NCBI GenBank assembly: GCA_964414595.1
Contig: CAYPXJ010000004.1
Span: forward strand, 1 to 64,000
DNA: 64,000 bases
Direction of reading: 5' to 3'
Origin: CAYPXJ01 sp964414595
Lineage (GTDB): Bacteria; Pseudomonadota; Alphaproteobacteria; Rickettsiales; CAIJLX01
This document shows positions 8,566 to 15,157 of this stretch, one piece after another. A program made the position numbers and the translations under genes. The notes under the pieces are model-generated. The model had not been told where the DNA came from. It searched no databases and saw only the letters and a program-made list of their open reading frames with translations. Position 1 is the stretch's first letter. The number at the start of each line of letters is the position of its first letter.

Positions 8566-10080
8566 TTAGCGTATGACGCCCTCACGGGTGTAATCTTTGT
8601 TATTTAATTGGTCGATGGCACTATACAGACGATTCGTAGGATGATCTTTAAACTCAACTATTCTGCGTATTGGATCGCCGTGACCAATGCTATTTAGAAA
8701 CGGCCCTAGCGGGATAATCATATAAGGTTGTGTAGGAACATGGATGGCTTTCGGCAATGTACGAATTACTTTTTCACCCATAGCCAGCCGCTCGTCATAG
8801 GCGTCACGGGCATAAAAAGAACCTAAATTATCGTCGATGGCTTTTACAAATTTTTTATAATCCTCGATATTTTTTCCGCCCAGCGGGATACAGAGATAAA
8901 GCGCACTTACAGCTCGAGGATTAGGTTTTTCATCGTAATCGGAACGAAATTCAACATCCTCACCAAATATAGACCGTAAATCATTCAGTAATTGCTGTAC
9001 CTGTACGTTGTTTGTAGGCTCGCCTCCAATAATTTTATCGATCAAATCATTGTTGGCTTTTCGGTCAGCGCGGCGCGCGCGCTTCGAATCCCTATCTACT
9101 TTCTTTGAATTAAGCTGATTAGCGTTGTATTGCTTTTGCCACTCTTCCCTTTGTTTTTGCACAGCTTCTAAATATTCTGCTTCTTGTAGAGCGTTTACAT
9201 GCTTAACAGCTGCATCCTGAAGCTCAAAAGGATTGTCTGGAAAACCCAATTTTATGAAATCTTTTTCATTCACGACAAGGGGTTTGCTGCCACGAAATTC
9301 TTGCGTGAAATTTCCGTTGGAATCGAATTTTTGTAACACCTCAAGAATATTTATTTCCTCATCAGTGCGCGTTATTTTCTTATATTCCTCTGAATCTTTC
9401 TCGCCCCAGGGAATTTGTCCAAATGTGAGCGTTCTTTCCGAACAAATCAGATCTCTGATTTTCGCAAAATCGAAATGCCTTTTTAAAAAGTCCGGTAATT
9501 TTTGATAAAGCGTCTGCGCTAGTTCTTCATGAATATTGCGTGTGTTTTGTTCGAATTTTTCAAGAGAGTGCATATCCAAAACCGGCCCAATGAGCGGTTC
9601 CAATTCGGGGCAAGCTTCTTTGGTAGCGTAACTATGTTTGCCTACCAACCGTTTTAATTGGCCTATCTTATTACGGAGAGTTTCAGGCGTTAATGGATCT
9701 TCTCGATTTTTGCGATCATCTGATCCGATAGTCACAAAATCACTCCAGCAGATAATTCGATTAGTGTATTGGCCGCCCGTAGTGCCAAACTCTTGCAGAT
9801 TTTTAATTTTTTCCTGAAGGCTGAAAATTTCATTCAACTTTATTGACCGCACAAAAAGAGAAACATCCTCAGCGGTGGGAGCGATTTCATCTTTATTCTC
9901 TTTTTTTATCCCCAGCATCCCGCCCGTCGCCATGCCGAACATTGCGCGGCGGCGATCATGCGTCTGCTCTTCATTCGTGTTTACAAAACCCGAAGCGCGG
10001 CGCAGATTTTCTATCTCGCTGCGCACATAGTTTGCTGCGAATTGTGCCATAATTTGTGTGAGTTCAAATATCTTCCACAT
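8566..10080 (-). CDS. Hypothetical protein behind a Pho-box promoter
   Basis: 504 residues, not recognised. Soluble, highly charged; residues near 310-360 form a Lys/Arg/Glu-rich stretch likely to be coiled coil (EEWQKQYNANQLNSKKVDRD region). No signal peptide. Two candidate starts: ATG 10080 and ATG 10050. The -10 element of the strong Pho-box promoter ends only 6 nt before 10080, so transcription would begin at or about this ATG and the mRNA would be leaderless; I keep 10080 but note that 10050 gives a more natural N-terminus and has no clear ribosome site either. Predicted phosphate-starvation gene. Confidence 0.72.
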   Translation of the reverse strand: MWKIFELTQIMAQFAANYVRSEIENLRRASGFVNTNEEQTHDRRRAMFGMATGGMLGIKKENKDEIAPTAEDVSLFVRSIKLNEIFSLQEKIKNLQEFGTTGGQYTNRIICWSDFVTIGSDDRKNREDPLTPETLRNKIGQLKRLVGKHSYATKEACPELEPLIGPVLDMHSLEKFEQNTRNIHEELAQTLYQKLPDFLKRHFDFAKIRDLICSERTLTFGQIPWGEKDSEEYKKITRTDEEINILEVLQKFDSNGNFTQEFRGSKPLVVNEKDFIKLGFPDNPFELQDAAVKHVNALQEAEYLEAVQKQREEWQKQYNANQLNSKKVDRDSKRARRADRKANNDLIDKIIGGEPTNNVQVQQLLNDLRSIFGEDVEFRSDYDEKPNPRAVSALYLCIPLGGKNIEDYKKFVKAIDDNLGSFYARDAYDERLAMGEKVIRTLPKAIHVPTQPYMIIPLGPFLNSIGHGDPIRRIVEFKDHPTNRLYSAIDQLNNKDYTREGVIR

Positions 10081-10086
10081 GCCTAA

Positions 10087-10120
10087 ATTCTAGCAAAGAA
10101 TTATGACAGCTTGATGACAG
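10087..10120 (-). promoter_or_regulatory. Pho-box promoter (two perfect CTGTCAT repeats)
   Basis: On the minus strand: CTGTCAT, 4 bp, CTGTCAT, 10 bp (AATTCTTTGC), then -10 TAGAAT at 10092-10087. Both half-sites equal the E. coli Pho-box half-site consensus. This is the best match in the window and serves the 504-residue gene. Confidence 0.75.
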
Positions 10121-10142
10121 GTTAAGTTATTGATTTATACGA

Positions 10143-10523
10143 TTAATCTCGCACAACGGGCACGGGTTTGCGGAACTCGTCCAACGCCACGAACGTAAAC
10201 TCGCCTTGCGTGATTTTTTCGCGCGCGCGGGTTTTGCGGCGTTCGACCCATGCTTCCACGCTCACGGCGATACTCGTCGTGCCCACCTTCACCACTTCGC
10301 CCCAGCATTCCACGCAATCGCCTACCGAAGCGGGTTTGTGAAACGCCATGTTGTTGATAGCGACGGTGGCGACACGGGTTTTTGCTTTATCGCGGGCGAT
10401 GAGCGCCGCGGCGGAATCCATCAGGCTTAAAATCCAGCCGCCGAAAATGTCGCCATCGGCGTTGGTATCTTTCGGCATCGCGATGACTTTTACCGCGAGC
10501 GTTCCTTTCGGTTTATCGGCCAT
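10143..10523 (-). CDS. Acyl-CoA thioesterase, YciA-like hotdog fold
   Basis: 126-residue cytoplasmic hotdog-fold thioesterase that hydrolyses acyl-CoA esters. The family pattern is clear: MPKDTNADGDIFGGWILSLMDSAAA near residue 18-40 contains the N-x-x-G-D-I-F-G-G-W active-site segment, followed by FHKPASVGDCVECWGEV with the conserved GD. Length is normal for YciA. It is flanked by unrelated genes on the same strand and has about 60 nt of upstream spacing; no special regulation seen. Confidence 0.9.
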   Translation of the reverse strand: MADKPKGTLAVKVIAMPKDTNADGDIFGGWILSLMDSAAALIARDKAKTRVATVAINNMAFHKPASVGDCVECWGEVVKVGTTSIAVSVEAWVERRKTRAREKITQGEFTFVALDEFRKPVPVVRD

Positions 10524-10585
10524 GCTCTTCTTCCTGTAAAAGGCTTCCCATAATTATCTTATGTCGTCAACGGCAAAGAACGGCC

Positions 10586-10831
10586 TCATGCCTCTATAAA
10601 ACCGTATTCTGCTTCCATTTTTTTACGCACTGCTTGCGAAGGTTCGCCATAGCCTGATTCCACTATTTTTCCGTACATTTCCAAATTGACCTGCTGCTTC
10701 TGTTTGAGGAAATGCGAAATTTTATTTTCATCCACTTGCACATAGTGATAGCAGGGCACGCCTCTATCCTGACCATACACTAAAAATATATTCAGGCCTT
10801 CTGCGTGCTGAATTTTGCGTGTAAATGCCAT
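10586..10831 (-). CDS. Possible internal translation start: 81-residue C-terminal product
   Basis: In frame with the acyltransferase gene, ATG at 10831 is preceded by GGGAG with 8-nt spacing, a better ribosome site than that of the full-length start. The product begins MAFTRKIQHAEG and ends EYGFIEA. It would express the C-terminal domain alone in addition to the fused protein, or mark a recent gene fusion. Function unknown. Confidence 0.3.
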   Translation of the reverse strand: MAFTRKIQHAEGLNIFLVYGQDRGVPCYHYVQVDENKISHFLKQKQQVNLEMYGKIVESGYGEPSQAVRKKMEAEYGFIEA

Positions 10832-11569
10832 GTTATTTTCTCCCTTTATTTTCTTGCTGAATACGGTTGCGATGCGCGATGAGATGATCGATATCGACCG
10901 TGGCAGCGGCTTACCGATTCCTTGCATTTTCTGTTCAGGTGATAAAAGCGGCAGATCTTGCTCGCTCTTAAAACTTACAAAGGTGCGAAAATCTTCATCA
11001 CCATCCGTCGAGCGAATATCCGGTCGTGGAACCAATTGCTGTACGCCCATTTTTTCTGCCACATTCATAAACCGCGTGAGGTTGGTTGGCACCACTTCGG
11101 CTACGGCAAAATCCATATTCAACGCTTTCACTATGAGAAATAATTGCTCATGTAGCGCATGCGAAAGATTCGGAATTTTCCGCACTTCCTGTTGCAGAAA
11201 CAACCCCCCTAATTCCGCATAATGCATCGTTTCTATATCCAGATGCGGCATGGACTGCTCCAAGGTCTTTTCCATCGCATCTTGCGTATGTAAACGCGCA
11301 TTTGAAAAAGCTAGATGCTGCAGAACCCTTGCACCGCCAACCACTTGTTCACCCTGCATAACCAAAATAAAAATTGTATCCGGCAATATATCATGCTCGG
11401 TGGGCTCTGTTGTGTAATACATCATGCCGAACGCGTTATAGACTTCGGCTCGCAATGCGAAATAGGTTGGTAACAGCTCACGTCTGTCACTCACTGTAAG
11501 CCCAATGCGTTCCAGCTCGAGCCATGGCCGGTTGGGTAATAGAATAAAGTGCGGTATATTTTCCTGCAT
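10586..11569 (-). CDS. LuxI-like/GNAT acyltransferase with C-terminal extension
   Basis: 327 residues. Residues about 20-205 carry the pattern of acyl-homoserine-lactone synthases and related GNAT acyltransferases: LRAEVYNAFG, an acidic EHDILPDTIFILVM stretch, GEQVVGGARVL with the conserved Arg, then AELGGLFLQQEVRK. The tryptophan usual in LuxI after the first motif is absent, so a true AHL synthase is uncertain; PEP-CTERM-associated acyltransferases are an alternative. The last 81 residues look like an independent domain and have their own internal ATG and ribosome site (see 10586-10831). A CtrA-type promoter lies upstream and the gene is divergent from astB. Confidence 0.6.
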   Translation of the reverse strand: MQENIPHFILLPNRPWLELERIGLTVSDRRELLPTYFALRAEVYNAFGMMYYTTEPTEHDILPDTIFILVMQGEQVVGGARVLQHLAFSNARLHTQDAMEKTLEQSMPHLDIETMHYAELGGLFLQQEVRKIPNLSHALHEQLFLIVKALNMDFAVAEVVPTNLTRFMNVAEKMGVQQLVPRPDIRSTDGDEDFRTFVSFKSEQDLPLLSPEQKMQGIGKPLPRSISIISSRIATVFSKKIKGENNMAFTRKIQHAEGLNIFLVYGQDRGVPCYHYVQVDENKISHFLKQKQQVNLEMYGKIVESGYGEPSQAVRKKMEAEYGFIEA

Positions 11570-11596
11570 ATACGTTTTATTAACCTTTAGGCTCTA

Positions 11597-11628
11597 ATCT
11601 TAGGGGAGAAAGTTTAAAAAAGGTTTAA
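11597..11628 (-). promoter_or_regulatory. CtrA-type promoter of the LuxI-like gene
   Basis: Minus strand: TTAA-ACCTTTT-TTAAA (11628-11613), then 10 bp to -10 TAAGAT (11602-11597). The box is symmetrical enough to read both ways, but only the minus direction has a -10 element at the right distance; on the plus strand it abuts the astB start. Confidence 0.5.
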
Positions 11629-11637
11629 GGTGGCGCG

Positions 11638-12984
11638 ATGAAAGAGGTTATTTTTATTGGCATGCCGGGCCCCACACATAGCTATGGTGGCCTTTCTATT
11701 GATAATGTCGCAGCCATGACAAATCAGGGCGGTGTGTCGCATCCAAAAGAGGCTGCATTACAATCACTTGAGCTTGCTAGAACGTTAGAAAATCTTGGCC
11801 TTACCGTGGGCATTTTACCGCCGCAGCTCAGGCCGCACCTGGGTTTGTTGCACAGCAAATTTTCTGGCGACGCAGAAAAGATTATCCCCCTTGCGGCGGA
11901 GAAAGACCCCGAGTTGCTCGATAAAGCCTCGACAAGTTCCGCCATGTGGGTGGCGAATGCGGCAACGGTTGCGCCTTCCCTGGATACGCATGACGGCAAA
12001 TTACACATCACCACTGCTAATCTTCACAGCCATTTGCATCGTCGCATTGAGGCGGAGGATACGCATCGCGTATTAGCGGCGATCTTTTCTGATAGGCATT
12101 TTTTTACAGCACATGCACCTTTACCTGCAAAGCAAGGTTTTCGTGATGAAGGCGCCGCGAATCACACGCGGCTTGCGCCGTATCACGGTGCTAAGGGCTT
12201 GCATATTTTTGTGTACGGCACCGATGGTGATAAGAATGATCCTGCAACAGCGCGGCAAAATCTTCTGGCCTCTAAAAAGCTGCATGAATTGCATCAGCTT
12301 CCTGACTCTCAAACAATTTTTATCAAACAAAATCCTGATGTGATCCGCCAAGGAATTTTCCATAACGATGTGATTTCGGTAGGCAATGAAAATGTGCTTC
12401 TTTATCACGAGCATGCGTTTGCGCGCGGTAAAGAGGATATTGTCGCAATCACCCGCGCGTATCACACGCTTCATCCGGGCGAAAAATTGCATCTTCTGGA
12501 AATTCCCGAAGCAAAACTTTCGGTTGCCGATGCTGTAAAAACCTATTTCTTTAACAGCCAAATCGTAACCAAGCCTGACGGCACCATGGTAATTATTGCG
12601 CCACAAGAAGTGCAGGAACATGGGGCGTCGAAAAGGCTTATGGATGAAATTATTGCTGGTGCTAATCCCATCAACGATGTGCTCTATCTGGATTTACGAC
12701 AGAGCATGAAAAACGGTGGCGGCCCTGCGTGCTTGCGTTTGCGCGTTCTCATGCGCGAAGAAGAAATTGCCAGCGTGCAAAAAAATTCGCATGCGTTGCT
12801 GGATGCGACATTACTCGCTCAGCTCGAAAAATGGATTGCGACCTATTATCCAGAAGCATTAACCCGCGCGGAACTAGCTAACCCGGCGCTTTATCATAAC
12901 TCTAAAAAAGCACTGACTGAGCTTGCTTCCATGCTTTCCTTGCCCGTCATGGAACCCACTCTTTCACGCCCGCCGCGCACTTAA
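11638..12984 (+). CDS. astB: N-succinylarginine dihydrolase
   Basis: 448-residue enzyme of the arginine succinyltransferase pathway, converting N2-succinylarginine to N2-succinylornithine, CO2 and ammonia. Close to the E. coli protein over its whole length: GPTHSYGGLS near the start, SSAMWVANAATVAPS, GDEGAANH-like RDEGAANHTRL, QNPDVIRQGIFHNDVISV, and MKNGGGPACLRLRV with the catalytic cysteine at residue 365, the same number as in E. coli. ATG 11638 follows AAGG. No astA, C, D or E gene is nearby, so the rest of the pathway must be elsewhere or absent. Confidence 0.93.
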   Translation: MKEVIFIGMPGPTHSYGGLSIDNVAAMTNQGGVSHPKEAALQSLELARTLENLGLTVGILPPQLRPHLGLLHSKFSGDAEKIIPLAAEKDPELLDKASTSSAMWVANAATVAPSLDTHDGKLHITTANLHSHLHRRIEAEDTHRVLAAIFSDRHFFTAHAPLPAKQGFRDEGAANHTRLAPYHGAKGLHIFVYGTDGDKNDPATARQNLLASKKLHELHQLPDSQTIFIKQNPDVIRQGIFHNDVISVGNENVLLYHEHAFARGKEDIVAITRAYHTLHPGEKLHLLEIPEAKLSVADAVKTYFFNSQIVTKPDGTMVIIAPQEVQEHGASKRLMDEIIAGANPINDVLYLDLRQSMKNGGGPACLRLRVLMREEEIASVQKNSHALLDATLLAQLEKWIATYYPEALTRAELANPALYHNSKKALTELASMLSLPVMEPTLSRPPRT

Positions 12985-13031
12985 CAGGCTGCGATTACAA
13001 GATAGACATACCCAAATTTTTCTTTTATAAA

Positions 13032-13129
<98 letters not shown>

Positions 13130-13173
13130 CTTCCCTCTCAAATGCACAGAAAACGGGCAAAAATCCCGTATTG

Positions 13174-13206
13174 TTAACCTTTTGTTAACTATTTCCGAGT
13201 TATGCT
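13174..13206 (+). promoter_or_regulatory. CtrA-type promoter of the 13329 gene
   Basis: TTAA-CCTTTTG-TTAAC (13174-13189), a perfect match to the TTAA-N7-TTAAC consensus, then 11 bp to -10 TATGCT (13201-13206). Predicted leader of about 115 nt. Confidence 0.6.
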
Positions 13207-13328
13207 AAAAAGGTTATCTGCCCTCTGTTGATTTCTCCGCTTGGAGATACAGATGGCTTTAAACAGAAGCGTGCTTCTGTTTGTTATTTGCCCCATTGGG
13301 GGCTTAGTACCTTGGAAAGGGTACCGTA
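13207..13328 (+). promoter_or_regulatory. Structured 5' leader with four consecutive hairpins
   Basis: Hairpins in order: TCTCC-GCTT-GGAGA (13234-13247), a 10-bp perfect stem AAACAGAAGC-GT-GCTTCTGTTT (13261-13282), GCCCC-ATTG-GGGGC (13290-13303), and GTACC-N8-GGTAC (13307-13324). The first hides the GGAG of a short upstream ORF; the last encloses the AAAGG of the main gene. This looks like a regulatory leader, type unknown. Confidence 0.45.
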
Positions 13329-13366
13329 ATGTTCAAGAACCTGCGCGATTGGTGGCGGCAAGATGA
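13253..13366 (+). CDS. Possible 37-residue leader peptide (uORF)
   Basis: ATG 13253 has GGAG with 6-nt spacing. The product starts MALNRSVLLFVICPIGG, with a hydrophobic core, and ends with TGA 13364-13366, 38 nt inside the next gene in another frame. Overlap of start and stop suggests translational coupling of the 144-residue protein. No conservation data available. Confidence 0.3.
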   Translation: MALNRSVLLFVICPIGGLVPWKGYRNVQEPARLVAAR

Positions 13367-13763
13367 TGTTCTTGTCGGGTTCATCAAAGTCATGGGATCA
13401 GTGGCGCTATTTGCAATAGCCTTTGTTGGGATATTCGTTGCCATTATTTGGTGGTGTTTAAGCCCTAGTATTGTCAATCTCGGTCATGGTGCCGAGGTGA
13501 GAATACCTGGTGGTGTTTACACCAGCGACGACGACCAGGAAAAGTTTGGATATTTTGTAGAGAGTGGTTGCAACGTTACCGTTACAAATAACGGCGACAA
13601 GGAATTGACTCTCACAGTATCTTTTCAACAACCTGGAGTAAGTATCTTGTACGATCATGCTTTCGAAAATCTTCCGCCCGGAAAATCGCTTAGTTTCGGT
13701 GCGGAATATCCGAAATTCGCAGGCATGTATCTAGGCGTCTCCGAAGGTGCTTGGAAACATTAA
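13329..13763 (+). CDS. Hypothetical membrane-anchored protein
   Basis: 144 residues, not recognised. One strong transmembrane helix (about residues 18-45, ending IIWWCL) follows a short charged cytoplasmic N-terminus; the remaining 95 residues would be periplasmic and look beta-rich (VTVTNNGDKELTLTVSF). ATG 13329 has AAAGGG upstream, inside a leader hairpin. The gene stands alone: CtrA-type promoter, structured leader, single ORF, and a strong terminator behind it. Confidence 0.75.
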   Translation: MFKNLRDWWRQDDVLVGFIKVMGSVALFAIAFVGIFVAIIWWCLSPSIVNLGHGAEVRIPGGVYTSDDDQEKFGYFVESGCNVTVTNNGDKELTLTVSFQQPGVSILYDHAFENLPPGKSLSFGAEYPKFAGMYLGVSEGAWKH

Positions 13764-13792
13764 ATTACAAAACAGCTTTTTTGGAAGCTGTG

Positions 13793-13815
13793 CCCCGCTT
13801 TTAGCGGGGTTTTTT
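13793..13815 (+). terminator. Rho-independent terminator of the 13329 gene
   Basis: CCCCGC (13793-13798), TTTTA loop, GCGGGG (13804-13809), then six Ts (13810-13815). A weaker hairpin, ACAGC/GCTGT, lies just upstream. Confidence 0.9.
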
Positions 13816-13819
13816 ATGC

Positions 13820-13859
13820 CCAAAATAAAAAGAAACGGCCCGGAGTTTCCCCCGGGCCG
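13820..13859 (-). terminator. Rho-independent terminator of the RTX gene pair
   Basis: Read on the minus strand: CGGCCCGG stem (13859-13852), 8-nt loop, CCGGGCCG (13843-13836), followed by a T-rich run GTTTCTTTTTATTTT. It faces the plus-strand terminator, so the convergent units are insulated. Confidence 0.8.
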
Positions 13860-13891
13860 GTCCAACATAGATGCGTTTGATTTGTCAGGGA

Positions 13892-15148
13892 TCAGACGAT
13901 GAATATTGCGCCCGCATCTAGGCTGGAAACTCCTAATAAAGTTACAAAACCACCGGCGGTCGTGATGGTTGCATTACCGCCCTCAAAGCTCGTGCTCGCC
14001 AGCACTGCACTGGAAGAGCCAAAAAGCGCCGCGCTGAATTGGAGAGAATCCTGGCCTTGGATAAAATCTATGATAACATCAGACCCGTGACCTGGACCAA
14101 AAACAAAACGGTCACTACCGGTTGCGCCAATCAACGTATCATTGCCAAGATCGCCAGAGAGCGTATCGTTGCCCACATCGCCGGACATATAATCATTATC
14201 TTGACCGCCGTTTAGATAGTCATTTCCTTGGCCACCGAAAACCGTATCGTTGCCGTTATTACCGTTTACTAAATCATCACCAAGATTGCCATTCACCCAG
14301 TCTGCATCGCGGCCACCGTACACCGTATCATTTTCAATGCCACCTTGAACGGTGTCATTACCGGAATTGCCTTGCGTAAAATCATTTCCTTGATTGCCAT
14401 TTAACCAGTCGGATCCATCACCGCCGTAAACCTGATCATTACCTGCGCCACCCAGCAAAGTATCGTTGCCGCCCGCACCATCAAGCACATCAACATCGGC
14501 GCCGCCCGTATAACTATCAGCCCCGCCGCTGGCAGTAAAACCCGGATCAGCAGGCGGTGTTGTGGAACCGCCCAGCGTTAACCCATACCGGCCGTTGATA
14601 AAACTTTTCACCGTTACCGTCATTAAACCAGCGGAGACATCCGAGCGCGTAATGCTCAAATCTTGGCCATCACCTGCCCAGTTAAGATTGTAAGTCGATC
14701 CACCATGCGATATTTGATAAGCGTTACTACCCGTTTGGCTTGCCGTGCCATTAAACGCAGAACCTGTAAGGTCCGTAGTACCAACGGTCGCGGCACCAAA
14801 AAACAGAACGCCGCCATCATCAATAACGGTTTTCTGACCGTAATCGCCGCTAAAGTCGAGCACGTAAGTATCCGCTCCCGAAGCGCCGGAAAGCACATCA
14901 TTGCCTACACCCGCATCGAGTACGTCATCGCCTGCATCGCCGCTTAATGAATCGTTGCCGGCGTTACCGAACAGAAAATCATTCCCGCTGCCGCCGCTGA
15001 CCGTATCGTTGCGCGCGCCTGCCACAACGACATCGCTGCCGTCGAGTGCATTAACTACGTTAACAACAGATGGGCTAGCGCCCCAAATATTCGCCGGATC
15101 AAACGGCTCAAATAAATCATCTCCGTTTGTCAAATTGTAGGTAGGCAT
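13892..15148 (-). CDS. RTX-repeat protein, predicted type I secretion substrate
   Basis: 418 residues with no N-terminal signal peptide. It opens with a module starting MPTYNLTNGDDLFEPFDP, followed by calcium-binding nonapeptide repeats (GGxGxDxLx) at about residues 50-105 and again at 210-350, where they are nearly continuous. The C-terminus (SDVIIDFIQGQDSLQF onward, ending AIFIV) is typical of ABC-exported RTX proteins. Such repeats fold as parallel beta-rolls on calcium binding outside the cell. The ATG has AAGGAG that overlaps the stop of the upstream RTX gene (9-nt gap), so the pair is an operon. No catalytic domain seen; a structural or surface-layer role is possible. Confidence 0.85.
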   Translation of the reverse strand: MPTYNLTNGDDLFEPFDPANIWGASPSVVNVVNALDGSDVVVAGARNDTVSGGSGNDFLFGNAGNDSLSGDAGDDVLDAGVGNDVLSGASGADTYVLDFSGDYGQKTVIDDGGVLFFGAATVGTTDLTGSAFNGTASQTGSNAYQISHGGSTYNLNWAGDGQDLSITRSDVSAGLMTVTVKSFINGRYGLTLGGSTTPPADPGFTASGGADSYTGGADVDVLDGAGGNDTLLGGAGNDQVYGGDGSDWLNGNQGNDFTQGNSGNDTVQGGIENDTVYGGRDADWVNGNLGDDLVNGNNGNDTVFGGQGNDYLNGGQDNDYMSGDVGNDTLSGDLGNDTLIGATGSDRFVFGPGHGSDVIIDFIQGQDSLQFSAALFGSSSAVLASTSFEGGNATITTAGGFVTLLGVSSLDAGAIFIV

Positions 15149-15157
15149 AGTTTCTCC

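Noticed and set aside
10586..11569. Acyltransferase beside astB taken as AstA (arginine succinyltransferase)
   Set aside because: Sequence pattern follows LuxI/GNAT acyltransferases, not AstA, and the gene is divergent with its own promoter.
11614..11629. TTAA-N7-TTAAG box as promoter of astB
   Set aside because: On the plus strand it ends 8 nt before ATG 11638 with no -10 element; on the minus strand a -10 lies at the right distance for the acyltransferase gene.
14122..14379. Regular short DNA repeats looking like a CRISPR array
   Set aside because: The periodicity is 27 nt with varying bases and codes for nonapeptide RTX repeats on the minus strand; there are no constant repeats and no cas genes.
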